From Protula sp. h YS-2021 (Eukaryota; Annelida; Polychaeta; Sabellida; Serpulidae): a DNA stretch of 64,000 bases. How positions within the stretch are numbered: position 1 is the first letter of the stretch; the number at the start of each line of letters is the position of its first letter. Location of the stretch: positions 28,351,445 through 28,415,444 of the forward strand of contig OX457028.1 of NCBI GenBank assembly GCA_949752745.1, given 5' to 3'. This document shows positions 51,801 to 64,000 of this stretch, piece by piece. The notes under the pieces are model-generated. The model had not been told where the DNA came from, made no database searches, and was given only the letters and a program-made list of their open reading frames with translations. The position numbers and the translations under genes are program-made.

Positions 51801-52709
51801 TCTGCGCATGTCGTAACCGGTTACTAGTTACATATGGTAGTTGCAGTATACTTGCACTACTGTACATAATTACTCATTACAGACACCTGTCAATAGCCCC
51901 TTGTTATTATCGGCGAGGGTAACCTCCTGCATGCAATGAGACAGACGATGAAGTCAAAGGGTGCACTTATTATATGTTTTTTGACCAATTGTGCCGATAG
52001 AGCAGATATAATTAGTAATACCCAAGCCCAAAAAGCCACAGTAGTGCCATTGCACACATGTTTATGATATTTTCACTATTCGGTAACAATGCGATCTATT
52101 CATATATTTTAGTCTACTGTAACCATATCGCTGATAAGATATACTAACGTCATGGTACTCACATGGTCACCATTTCTTAAAACTCACAACTGCTCTTTCT
52201 GGACTACATTTTAAAAAATAATTAAATAATTAAAAAGTACTCATTTCGAATGAGCCAATTTTTAGGATTGATAGCTTCGACTTTAGCATATTCCGGCAAG
52301 CAATTTATTCGATTTCTAAACGAATAACCCTGGCCCCATACCCTATCATAAATCGTTTTTACCGCAAGGGAATGGTATGGTAATGACCTTTTAGAGTAAT
52401 TAACTGAAACATGGAAAGCTATAAAATAACGCTGAATTGATTTTATACACATCAGTTGAATAATAAATGTTATACCAACAAAGACCGCAAATAACCGCTC
52501 ATGCTATACACAGCCCTTACTTAAGTAATCAGAGCCAAACTTCGTCTTCACATTAAATTTACTAAATGGATTTGGGGATATTGTCCTTCCTGGAAGTCAA
52601 GCACTATGGCAAAATTTATAATTCATGAGCGGTTCGTAACGTGTGCTTTGAAAACTACATTTCTTCTACAACAAACATGCCAAGACATGTTCATGTTCTT
52701 GTCTATTTA
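48871..52709. other. gene-free intergenic DNA
   Basis: AT-rich with a (ca)n run near 51620. No gene recognised. Confidence 0.4.
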
Positions 52710-52720
52710 TTCTTCTTCTT

Positions 52721-52789
<69 letters not shown>
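52710..52789 (+). repeat. compound (TTC)n(TTA)n microsatellite
   Basis: About 40 bp of ttc followed by about 40 bp of tta. Open frames across it are poly-Ser/Tyr or poly-Phe/Leu artefacts. Confidence 0.9.
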
Positions 52790-53194
52790 GTCGCTGTTGT
52801 TGCTATTGTGTTTTCACAAATCCCCTGGCAACACAAGGAAAGGTTCATTTTCCCTTTGGAAACGAGACATCACAAAAACCCCGAGTAAAAACGGAGCTGG
52901 CGACTCTACACAGATGAGAGTGCTCACAGATGCGAGGCCTTTTTGAGCAGGACAAGGGGCGATCAATCCTCCAGTTAACCTTTACCCTAAAAGCATGTCG
53001 ACATCTTTCCGTTGTTTTTTTTTTTTTTGCACAAATATCGTTGTTTTTGCCCCCATCGCATTTCCCATCCCAACCTTTTATGGCAATGAATGTCGTACGT
53101 ACAATTATTATAATACTTCATTTTGTCCCACAATGTTACGTCTTTTGACTGAAGCCGGAGGTCAGTAGACTGTTATGTATAGGATACAGTACTA

Positions 53195-53304
53195 AGAGGG
53201 TCCAAGAGTTCAAATAATGGACAGTTCCGAGGCAACGCCGAGGAACTGTCCATTATTTGAACGTTGCCGAGGAACTGTCAATTATTTGAACTCTTGGACC
53301 CTCT
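53195..53304. repeat. nested hairpin
   Basis: gttcaaataatggacagttcc (53208) pairs perfectly with its complement at 53242-53262 across 13 bases. The outer arm agagggtccaagagttcaaataat pairs with attatttgaactcttggaccctct at 53281-53304. Related aataatggac words recur at 53456 and 54410-54490. Confidence 0.75.
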
Positions 53305-54699
53305 GAGTTCTGTATCTGACTTAGTTTACACAATTCACAACCAATTCCATGGACTGCCCTAACAAAAGTCTAGTGTGAAATTATGTTGCCCACTTCGTTG
53401 TGACCCATTTTGTCACGCTGTTTGGTTTGAAATCAGTAAACAAGGTGTGAGAAAAATAATGGACAGTTCCAAGTCTTTCATTCACTGTTGTGTGCGAAGT
53501 GTAAACATGGAAAAAGAGTTCTTGGATATCATTAATGAAAATGTCCGGCTGAATTGCACATTGGATGCAAATTCTTTGGTAAAATTTAGTAATCACACAC
53601 ACACATTCAGACAAACACACACAAAACGCGAGGGGGAGGGCGGGGTGGGGTGGGATGGAGGAACGGGGGCGGTGAGGGGGGAGACGGGGGATAGTGGGAC
53701 GGGCCGGGGGGGTGGTTAACACATGGAACGGCGGTTGTTTTAGCTTGTTAGTCCCACGCTGCAGCGGTACTCGCGGAGCGGGGGACTTATAAAGCGCTCG
53801 TTGTCCGTCTGTCTATCTGTTCGTTGAGCCGTCCGTCTGTCTCCCACAAGTGCCCCTACTTTTGTTTGCTCGATTACTCACTCACGTTTCACCGCAGGCT
53901 TTTGATTTTTTTGTGGGAAGTAACAACATGTGTTGGAGTTGTGCGACCTGGGGTTATTTTTTCACTTTGACCAATAATTGACGAAAGCGTGAAACTTCAA
54001 ACTGACCAAATTTTTTGTTTGTGGGGGGGGGGGGGGGGTACTGTGGGGGCGCTTTTGTACGAGCAATTTCTCAGTTATTCTGCACGGCAGCCATTTGAGT
54101 TTTTATGGAGCGAAGTAATATATATTGCGATTGTGCGACGTGGGATTGTGTTTGGATTTAACCAAAAATTGAAGAAAATGTGAAACTTTCAACATGATCA
54201 AAATTTTTGTTTGTGGAGGCACGATGCTTCCACTTTTGTTCGCTGACCAAAATTCCGTCCACCACCTTCCTGCTTTTTTACTTGCGATTTTTCAGTGAGC
54301 TTTTGACCGGAGGAGTGTACATTTAGATATTCAGATATCTTTCAGCAGTACATTCACTGATATATTTGTTTAATTTCATTTCAAACAGCAGCGAATCCAT
54401 TCTTTTAAAATAATGGACTCGAACAGCAAAGAGTCCATTATTTAAAATAATGGACTCCCATCAGTCCATTACATTTAAATAATGGACTGCAAGAACAAAG
54501 GGATGACGTCACAGGTGTAAACTAATATATGCTTCACTTCAGCGATAGTTTTGCCTTGTTTTCTTTTAGGTAATAACAAAAACTTTGACTTCCTCCCTGG
54601 GCTTTCATTGGTTCTGTTATTGATAGTAAGCTTTAGAAATAACTTTGGTCATGAACAAGTTCATAAATGTAAAAACATTTAGCTTGTATTGTCAATGAC

Positions 54700-55750
54700 A
54701 GTTTTTCGCTTGCCAGTAAACTTTGCGATAAACGTTGTACACAACGTTGGATCAACGTCGGATTTTGGTTGATTATGGAATTCGAAACAACGTTTACATT
54801 CCGACATTGAATAGACATCGATTATTCGGATTCTACTCAGCGTTGCGAAAGGTAGTAAATGGAGGTCGAAACAACATTTCCCGATGTTGTAAAGGCGTCG
54901 AGAGAGCAATATTGTCTAGGCGTCGAGAAAATAGTGAATCGCCTTCTTGAAAGTGACAATTATAAGGTGTTGAAGTAATCCCTACGTAAAAGTACCCTCA
55001 CCTACGGATCATCCTGTGGCTCTGAAATTCCCGTATCTTACGTCCTTATTTTGATCTATTTTCAAAGCGAACTGTCACGGCTTCTATTTCCGGTGAGCAA
55101 TAACATGAAAATGTTGTATGGTCTGCAATGCGGCGTTTATAAAACGTTGATTATTCGAATTCTACACCACGTCGATTTTCGAAATCTATTCCACATTGCG
55201 CAAAAGAGGTTGATGAGACGTCGGATAAAATGAAGTCTTGGTTGCAATAAAAGCAACATCTAAACAACGTTCTTCATCCAATGTCTATACAATGTCTATA
55301 CAATATTTATGGTTCCGACCAGTCACAACCAACTTCCATCCCGATTCAACGTTGAATTTAGTCAGGTCGACGTTCCAACCTCAAATGGATGCTGGATTAA
55401 CTTGGGAAATTTAATTGGGTTTCTTCTTCAAAGCGATAAACACGTTGATTTGTTTATTCTTATGTTTATACATCACTACGTAAGAATGTTTAAAAGGAGG
55501 TGGGGTGTTCGTTTTTCCTGACATTTCTTCACATTCGACCCGCTAATTGTATAATATCTTATCCAGCTGAAAGTGGAACGTACCAACAATTATCGATGTC
55601 AAAACAACATCGGAAAATAATAAAACGACATCCTTGATTTCATAACCTCATTCCATATTGTCTAAATTTGTTTCACTTTCGTCGACAGTTTTAGCTGCAT
55701 TGTACGGCATTGCTGCGACGTTGTTTTTAAGTCGGATTCATGACGTGCGA
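54700..55750. repeat. CAACGTTG-family repeat cluster
   Basis: Many diverged CAACGTTG, ACGTCGG and ACGTTG words over about 1 kb, the largest cluster of the family in the window. Small open frames here are not credible genes. Confidence 0.5.
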
Positions 55751-56448
55751 TTTTTTACGTTTCGGTTTGTGTGCACTCTCCTCTATTTTTCATTCTTAAA
55801 AATATCGAAATTAGTTTAAAATAATCAATGCACTACAACGATTATTGTTAGTGTCATTCGAACAAACATTTTGCCAAATTCTTGGACAATTAAATAATAT
55901 TGAAGCACGGGTTCTAATTCCTTCCATTATGCAGAACCACCACAAAAAGAACCGCCCGAGAAAACGGGCCAGTTTAGTCACCGCTCCTGGTTATTATTTC
56001 TCATGTTCCATTGCATTTATTTCTGAATTAATTGAATAAAAGCTATATAGCTGCGTTTTGAGATTTAATAATATGAAATAATGTATTAGAAGTCAACAGA
56101 ATTCCCTCCGTGCACTTTCAGGGATAAGTGATGGCGAGAAAACTGTGTAAATTAAATAATACCCCAGATCTTTCAGCATTTAAGTTAATTGTGTCTAATG
56201 GTTGCCTTGGCAAGAATATGTCTGTTGTCAAGATAATAAGTCTCCCTTTTTAATGGGGAGAGCCGTAGCGTTTGGGAATTAACTATACCAATTCAATTTG
56301 ATCAAGATACCTATAAGAGGGCAACGTTGCAATAGTCAAGTTACTTACCCGTTCAGGACGGCCATAATAACCACATATAAAGCACTCTGTTTCGAAAGTG
56401 TATGAGTACATTTTGCAACTACTTCGTGTAATTGTTCACTATCCCCCC

Positions 56449-56508
<60 letters not shown>
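56449..56508 (+). repeat. (CT)n microsatellite
   Basis: About 60 bp of ct with one ttt interruption. Confidence 0.95.
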
Positions 56509-56511
<3 letters not shown>

Positions 56512-58171
56512 GTTTTATTTGGAAAATAATATGTTAGATTAAAATCTCTAATGTTAATCGTTAGACCACACAAGTAGGCGATCACGCTGAGGGATAACTT
56601 GCATGTTATATGTTAATATACGTTGAACAATTATTGTATTTTTGAACAGATTCCCCAGCAAAATATATTCAAGTAGAAGCTTTTACAGAAATGCCACAGT
56701 AACTCTCTAAAGAAATAATATGAATGCATGATTGGCTTTTCCATATAATGAAAACAGATGAACCAGTATGAAACCATAACCCTGTGTTATTTTGATAAAG
56801 TCCCATAACGTGAGCACTGTCTGACAGAAAAGTACGGAGGCATACTTGGTCTTAGGGGTGTCTTTTCCCAGATATAGAAAAGACACACGAACGCTCAAGA
56901 ACCTAATGGTGGAAAATATTTCAATGATGGGAATAACGAAACAGCGGATAATATATGCTGAGTAATGAAAAATGCAAAAGTTAAGTAATTGACAATGTAC
57001 AAGTTAAGGTAATTATTTCTTTCTCTCGCTCTTGCTCGTTCTTCCTCTTTCTTTCACTCCCCCTGTCCTTTCTTTCACCACCTCTCTCTCTATCTTTTAT
57101 AAGCGTTTTATTTTATTTTTATGTATTATTTTATGTCAGCAGTAATGTGTATTATGTTATGCCAGGTATGATGTGTGCGAGTAAGAAAATGTGTACTAAT
57201 AGCAAGTAATAGCAAGGCAACACGATCTTACATTACAAAAAATTGAGAAAAGTTTTTATTATTTTCTCGAACTCTTAAGTTTAAATTTACATTTTAGTGG
57301 CGAAAAATATTCATGGAAAGAGTAATGCTTGTGACCTTTTGCGGCAAAGGTAAACACGAGGGAACCCGGAAATAGGATCATCAGCGTGACTTAACTGATT
57401 ATAGAACCGTTTCCTACAAGATCCAATTTGTGAGGTTCTATATTATGGAAAGAAAACTAGAGCGGACATACTGAAATTGGTCCTAATTTTCAAGACGGTA
57501 TCACGGCTGGGATGGTGTCTCGTGGTGCCTTTTCCGGGGTTGTTTTATTGAAAAGGGAGAAAGTAATGAATTACCGTCGTTGTTATTACACTATTTGTGG
57601 TTGTCATTTTAGCATCTTTTTGAATTGTGATTTTTTGGTCATAGTATGGCTTTTACAAAGATGTTCCTTAGTTCCTCAGTTAGGGTTGTTTTCTGCAATT
57701 TGTTAATCCTACAGATTAGTAGTGTGGATAGGTCCTAACGCGTATTTGAAGTTCTTGTTATTGTAAAAAAATAACTCAAGCGAAAAACATCCACAGAAAT
57801 ACGATTACGCAGTACACAAGGGTACTGCTCTTAGCCATTCAGTGAAACGAAGAATTTGTTCAGCGAACTGAAAAAGAACTGATATTAATAAATGTCAGAA
57901 TCCGACAAAAATACTTGGAATTGATATTTTAAGGGATGGCTAAAATGCTCAATGTTGAATTCCATGAGAGGTGATCAAACCCACTCCATTCGCCTGGCTA
58001 AGTCAACTGTTGCGAAAGCCAATTCTCGCTTACCACCCAGACGCATTCGAAACCATGGTCTTGGGATTCCCAGAACAACGCTCTGGCCAGCTGAGTTAAC
58101 CGCCAACCCTATGTTCTATAACGTCCACTTGCATGATCTTGAAAACAATCTCTGCCTACCACGTGGAACAC

Positions 58172-58363
58172 GTGTAATCAGTGCCGTGCGACCGCTGCGC
58201 ATGCGTCCATCTGACTGTCCGTATGTTCCCTATAAGTGTAATCAGTGCCGTGCGACCGCTGCGCATGCGTCCATCTGACTGTCCGTATGTTCCCTATAAG
58301 TGTAATCAGTGCCGTGCGACCGCTGCGCATGCGTCCATCTGACTGTCCGTCTGTTCCTTATTA
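58172..58363 (+). repeat. 64-bp tandem repeat, three copies
   Basis: Units start at 58172, 58236 and 58300. The first two are identical and the third has changes only at its end. GC-richer than the surroundings, with cgctgcgcatgcgtcc. The flanking open frame 57952-58278 is not recognised. Confidence 0.9.
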
Positions 58364-61300
58364 GTAGCGATACATTTGTCCCGCCATATGTCAGTAAGTA
58401 TCCAACGAATGACGTTAGTTTCCTCCACAAAGAAAGACCACACATTGGAGCCATGCAGCTATTTTTAATAAAAACTAAAAAACTTACTAATTTTGTAATG
58501 TTTGATAAAATATTTTCACAGCCGTAGGGTTTGGGAAGTTTACCCGCGCTACGCCATAAACCAGCAAATATGGAGTGGAATCCGTTTCTTTCATTCACAA
58601 AGAATACCATACATTTGAGCTGTGTGACATTTGGTTAATTTATGTTTTTCTTTAAAACTGAAAAATTGCTCAGTCTAAAAAAATGCTATCACAGCTATGA
58701 ACTTGATATTTTGTACGCACCATATCTCAGGGACTGCCTGTTGAATTAAAATAACGAGCATTCTGTGACCAAACTGGCTTGGGACTCCAACTAGATTGAC
58801 TGGTCCCGTTGTATATAAAGGGATGTCTTCTGTACATATAGGCAAAATCCAGTTGAAGAAAACGAGAGAATTGATGTAGATTTTTAACTTGGACGCTATT
58901 TTTACAATTTGGTGACAACACTGCATGCAAACAGAGGTGTATTATCTATGCAGCCGATGATTGATAATAATTATTTTGCTGCAAATTATTTCGTTGCAGC
59001 GATCCGCAACTGATACGTGTAGTAGGTAATCAATCTAGGAATTAAAAAAATGTCATCAAAATTTCGACATTCGACTGCTTTTTTTACACCTTTTTTGCTT
59101 GAACTTGAAATAAAAGTGCAAGTTTTTGTATTTTACATGGTGTTTTACAATAAAACCATATCGAAAATATGTTCAAGCAATATTGGAACTTGTTTCGAAT
59201 TTGTTTTTTTAAATGACGTAATGGTCAAGCGAGATGACATTAAATTTAAACCAGTCAAGAATCCACACCATCTTTTAATCCACAATACATTAAAAATATG
59301 CACATGGACCGATCCTTAACAGCCTATCTAAATCTCTTGATTTAAAAATGGTCTTGATGTCGATCGTCAGAGAAATTAAAGTAAGACGGAGTGATCATTT
59401 AGCAAAAGTATTCTTGAGGATGAAACAAACTTTGAGATTTAACGACATAACACACTCCACTTGTAAATAATTGACTTGCAGTTTTACGTCACATGTCATT
59501 GCCACAATATAGGAGAAAAAAAGATAACTCAAAAGCAATACCCTTTTCTGAAATCATTAATCTTGTTTTGGTGGAAAATAGGTATCGGTAGGTGACATCT
59601 GAAGGGTAAAATGCTTTGACTTACTTGAGCAAAATGATGTGCCTGGATATGCATCTGTCAATATATTGTGTCTCAGTAAGTTAAAATGTTAAAGAATAAT
59701 TCAATTAATAGGAGAAGTTTTGGACCATTTCCTTCCTTACGGGTGTAGGCGTTTAGATTCAATATAACAGTACAACGCCTCCGATGTCCCCTTCAAAAAT
59801 CTAATTTCTATACATGTTCACGTACGCACGGATTTTCTTGCACCAGTTCCAACAATAAAAGCGTTTTGTGTTTTCAGACCCGTGTTCAGACTACGTTACT
59901 TTAAAAAACCTGCTAAAACGTTAAATGTGTTATGTTCTTTTGAATATTGTGCTACATTCCAAGTGTTTGGCGTACTTGTTTTGGGATGAAGTCATAGTGC
60001 TCTCCTTTTTTCATAAACAAGCCATGATAGAGAGCAAAGCACACAACAAGAATTGAAAATCCATAATGGTGGCCTATGTGGCCTTCAAATTGGGTCAGGG
60101 ATAAAACAAAACAGCAACTTGCACCTACCCTTTCTATAAGTCATCTATACATACCAAATATCGTAGAGAACTTCGGGGTGGGAGCAACAGCCGGTGATGG
60201 ATGGACGGCCAGATAGAAAGACAGACAGACGGACGAACAGACGAAAAGACTGACAGACCACATCTAAACTTAAAGTCCTCCGGACCCTAAAGCAGTAACT
60301 TGTGTTTCTTTCAAATTTTCCTGCCCTGTTGTTACAGGAGAGCTCCTGAATATTTATAGGTATGGATTTAATATATGTATATGTTTCCTCTGTAATAAAA
60401 ATGAACGGATATGTTAAATTACTTATCACAGTTAAGTTTATTTTTGCGAAAATGCGCCTGACAACCATTCGTCTAACTTTTGTCATGGTGCAGTGATATG
60501 CGTGATATAGATTGGCCGGAACTGCAGAGTGCGACAATTTGCCTGAATTTTCTAAGCCTTGATTAAACATTTTAAAGTAAAGTGGACATCGATACAACTC
60601 AGCTATTATTCGAATTGCTCATCTTTTTAACGGACAGCTTGTTCTTTGTATTAGTTATCAAAAGGATTTTTTAAAGGAATGCTATTAGTTCTTATTAGTA
60701 AATAAAGAAGAAATACTTCAGCGTTCTGCCAATTCAATTCCAGGTTTTATAAGAGTAGAGATGATTTGGAGTCATATACGTATCTTATCACTGAGAAGGT
60801 AAACTAAGGGGTATTCCATTCTGTCATTTGATGTTTAAAATGCCATAACGTCACTGCTTTTTACTCTCTCACAATTATGAACAAAACTTGTTACAGCAAC
60901 ACCGCATTAGTTAGAAAAAAACCCTTAAAAGACACATTGAGGCGCTATAGATTAATCCTGGGCTGTTTCCAAGTAAAAAATGTATAAAAAAGAGGTGATA
61001 TTCCCAAGATGTTTTCAAAAAAGCAAAATATTGACTCTTCACTCCCGTTTGTACCCCCCCCCCCCCTCAAAATTAGTATTGATGCAGCTCTGGACAATAG
61101 TTACAACTTCAGATTCGGACGAATTGTAGCCAGGAAAAGTAAATACAAAAAGTATGGTTTAATATACTGTTAAATATTTACACCATACTTAGTGAAATTT
61201 CCTTAAATGTGCGTAATAACTGATGAAAAGGACTTTCCAAGGCTTAATTAAAGGATGACGATTCTACTATCAGTTGGTTATTTGATACTCTGACTACATA

Positions 61301-64000
61301 AGACTTGTACTCTTAACAATGCTATCAAGGAGTCGGTTTGGAGTTTCTTGCTTCAGGCGTTCTGGTTGTAAGGGCCTATCTGCGAGGGGATGTGAAAGAT
61401 ATTACAAAGGCATGTGAAAAATATAAGAGAATCGTACAAATATGAGCAGCAGAACAAGAACAAGCCACTCGTTGGCTATAAATGAATGAAAATGAAGCTA
61501 CATTGCTATCGCACTACTATCATATCTGGTCTCAAAACCCGTCATAGTAGTCATATGGTAGATACTACAGCCAATATAGCACATCTACACCCAGCATTAA
61601 AATGGTATAAACGAATGGAGCGAAGTACTGTGTAAAAATTAATGTATTTTTCTTCTCTTAGAATAATGCTATTGCTCATCAAAGATCATGAGGTAGAGTG
61701 AATTGCAGGGCGGAGTCTGCATTGCCGTTTTGGGTCTTGATCCACTCTCCGAAGTTAGAATGTGGGTACTTGACAAGGGTGCAGTAATTATCTATATTTC
61801 CCTAAAGTGCACCTTCTGCCATTGTTTGAATATTTTGGGGTAAAGCAAGGCCAATGTTGTTTGTACTTTGTGTATGTTTCGATTTTCCTGCCTGCAAATG
61901 TTTTGCTTGCAAAATTGTATCTCAAAACAAATATTCCAACAGACATATACGTTATAATGTATAGCAACCAACGACTGCAGTTAGTAACGAATCACTTCGA
62001 CTTTATCACTTCATTATCACTTTTATCAGGTGTGGCAGATAGTTTAGTTCCAGATGTAACTGATATAACAACATGATGCAAAACAAAAAACAAAAAAACA
62101 AAAAAAAAACACAAAAAAAAACAAACAAACAAACGAATTTTTGCATGTGCGAAAAATTGTTAACGGTCTAATTATTTTATATTTGATCCACATGAATGAA
62201 ATGCATTTTGGTCTATAGTGTTCTTATGCATCAATTTTATCCTTTTGTTGCCAATGAGTAATCAAAACAGTTGTTTTAATATCAGTTATGAAGACCCGAA
62301 AAGTGTGATATCACCCCACATCTTTGCCAAATTATACCGACATTTTGTTCAAAATAAAATAAATCGTGTGGTTGTATAATCTATATCAAAGAGCATGTAG
62401 GAAACTGAACAGTCAGTCACACTAAATCTAAATCTAAATGATATTACGATATTACAGAGGGCATGTTGTGCGTAGATATGTGAGTATGTGATAGTAAGTG
62501 TCGTAGCTAGGTCAATAAGAACTAAGCCTATAACCTACGGACTCGCCATGCAATGTTGCCCCTTTTGCAGCTGTGCTTTCTGCCATGTCCGCTATTTTAT
62601 TCATTGACAAGTAATTGGCTACTGAGAAAGCAAGTTCTCAAGGCTGTTTCTTACTAAGCTTTGCACAAGTGTTGCTTCTTCTATTGATACGGGGTCCTCG
62701 TTATTGAGTACTTAGGACGCTTAGCCTCTCAGTATCTCATGCAGCATAATTCTTACCAGGAAAAGAAGAAGCTCACCTAGTTCTGTTATATTTTACAAAG
62801 TAGTTTTGCAGCTGTAGTTTAAGCAGTTATTATTGGCTAAAAGATCCATTTTATCACGCAGGTGGCGACTTGATGAGGTATCACGTTTGCAGATTTCGCG
62901 AGAATATCCTACATTACAATTCCAATGCAGGATCTTGAAAGTTTTAATTGCTTAATTTTATATTTAAAAAATTTTAAGGCATAAGATACGATCGGTGTCT
63001 GTGAAGTGCCAGTGTTTATTATGGCTTCACATTATTTCTCCGTACTATACTTATACTTAGCATGGCACGAAAACCGCCAATTGACAACCCAATAGCACCC
63101 AGCTGCCGTTCACATGACAGCGAAGTCTATTGTTTCATTGCGCAGGTTTATGTAATTTAGAAAGTTTTGCCATGCCTGTTTTGCAGGGCTAGGCAAGGAC
63201 GCATGCTCCCAGGTTTTGCTCTGAAACCCTAGGCTTTGGAGTGCAGCATATTACTGAAAACCCCCATTGCTGGTGTGATCAATGAAGTAAAAACATTTTT
63301 GAGGCCATAAAGAGTTCATGTTTAAGTTGCACGCAATGCTATCGATGGGTATAGCGCTATTTGTTAGCTATTTGTAAGTGTGATACTTTATTTGTCTGCC
63401 AAAATAATTTATCACTATTGATTAGTGATTCCTTGGGAAACATTCTTGACATGGATAAAGACACGACTAAGACAAACATGCTTTTCTTCTAAATGTATTT
63501 AGTTATTTATTATTGCTGCGGAACGAATAAAGGTGCCCAGATCAACCTAATGCATAAGCACGACCCTGCACCAGGCACATTCAATTGCGAAAGACAGGAA
63601 AAGATCTGCGTCGTTGAGCAATTTTCATTTCCTGGGAGTACCGGGCACAAAGGATCAACAATACTTCGGGGATAAAAATAAGATAAAAAATATGTCCGCA
63701 GATAGCTGAACAAAAAACGATATCTTCAGGGAAAGACTTCTTTAGAAAATTTATACTCGCAACAAATTACTTCTATTCTTATGGGGCTTATGAAACAACC
63801 AGGATATCTGATACTCTGGTGATAAGTGGTTAAGTCTGGAGTTTCTTTGTTGCACAAAATGAATATTTACTCATAAAAGACAGTGTATTTGAAAAAATGG
63901 AAATGACTGTAGTTTATTCGATGTATTACTTAAATGTGTAAGATAAAACTATGTATTGATTTCCTGCCAACGAAAAGGTGAAATACTGAGAAATACAGTA
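58364..64000. other. gene-free intergenic DNA
   Basis: AT-rich; a gacagacggacg tract near 60205-60260 and an aaaac low-complexity stretch at 62080-62137. Open frames such as 60145-60597 minus run through the tract and show no family resemblance. No gene or RNA recognised. Confidence 0.4.

Noticed and set aside
52606..52946. Open frames through the TTC/TTA microsatellite
   Set aside because: Homopolymeric peptides from simple repeats in several frames.
53375..53722. Open frames on both strands near 53.4-53.7 kb
   Set aside because: They run through low-complexity G-rich and (ca)n sequence; no family resemblance and no promoter or splice context.
58675..58930. Two overlapping minus-strand frames of 67-83 codons
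   Set aside because: Equal open frames in two registers, no motif, no conservation evidence; considered chance.

Overview
The window looks like genomic DNA of a metazoan. It is AT-rich, gene-poor and full of transposon remnants, MITEs, microsatellites and minisatellites. The mix of elements (a Polinton/Maverick, a decayed DIRS-like retroelement, a Tc1-type derivative, and molluscan-looking MITE and CAACGTTG repeats) suggests a marine invertebrate, perhaps a mollusc or another lophotrochozoan. That placement is an impression, not a demonstration. I recognise no host protein-coding gene.

Layout. 1-8.2 kb: intergenic DNA with two copies of one MITE family (1921-2530, 4465-4959), a MITE with long inverted repeats (6097-6905) and degenerate CAACGTTG repeats. 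8.2-13.1 kb: a broken DIRS-like tyrosine-recombinase retroelement with gag-, RT-, RNase H- and recombinase-like fragments. 13508-34002: a complete 20,495-bp Polinton/Maverick, flanked by a 6-bp target-site duplication (cacacg) and bounded by terminal inverted repeats of 413 and 424 bp that differ, by eye, only by one 11-bp unit. 34-64 kb: intergenic DNA with a Tc1-type deletion derivative (40991-41733), small MITEs, hairpins and simple repeats.

The Polinton has the whole core set with open frames. On the plus strand are a retroviral-type integrase with a chromodomain, an FtsK/A32-type packaging ATPase, two small conserved proteins, a probable lipid-anchored Cys-rich protein, penton-like minor capsid protein, a pVI/pX-like basic protein, double jelly-roll major capsid protein and adenain-like protease. 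Facing them on the minus strand are a block of PC4-like proteins and a protein-primed family B DNA polymerase. Both ends carry accessory genes arranged as divergent pairs: zinc-finger gene / acidic protein with two CARD-like regions on the left, and Cys-rich protein / RING-finger protein on the right. Each divergent promoter region holds about four units of a ~32-bp G/C-tract minisatellite.

The likely working model is a virus-like self-synthesising element. The polymerase copies it from protein-primed ends, integrase inserts it, ATPase, capsid proteins and protease build particles, and the PC4-like proteins bind DNA or transcription complexes. The terminal genes may act on host defence; that last point is inference. 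The features most worth checking are the five PC4-related genes (four of which look like double domains), the CARD-like protein, the 11-bp phased arrays in the TIRs, the matching G-tract divergent promoters and the widespread overlapping ORFs.
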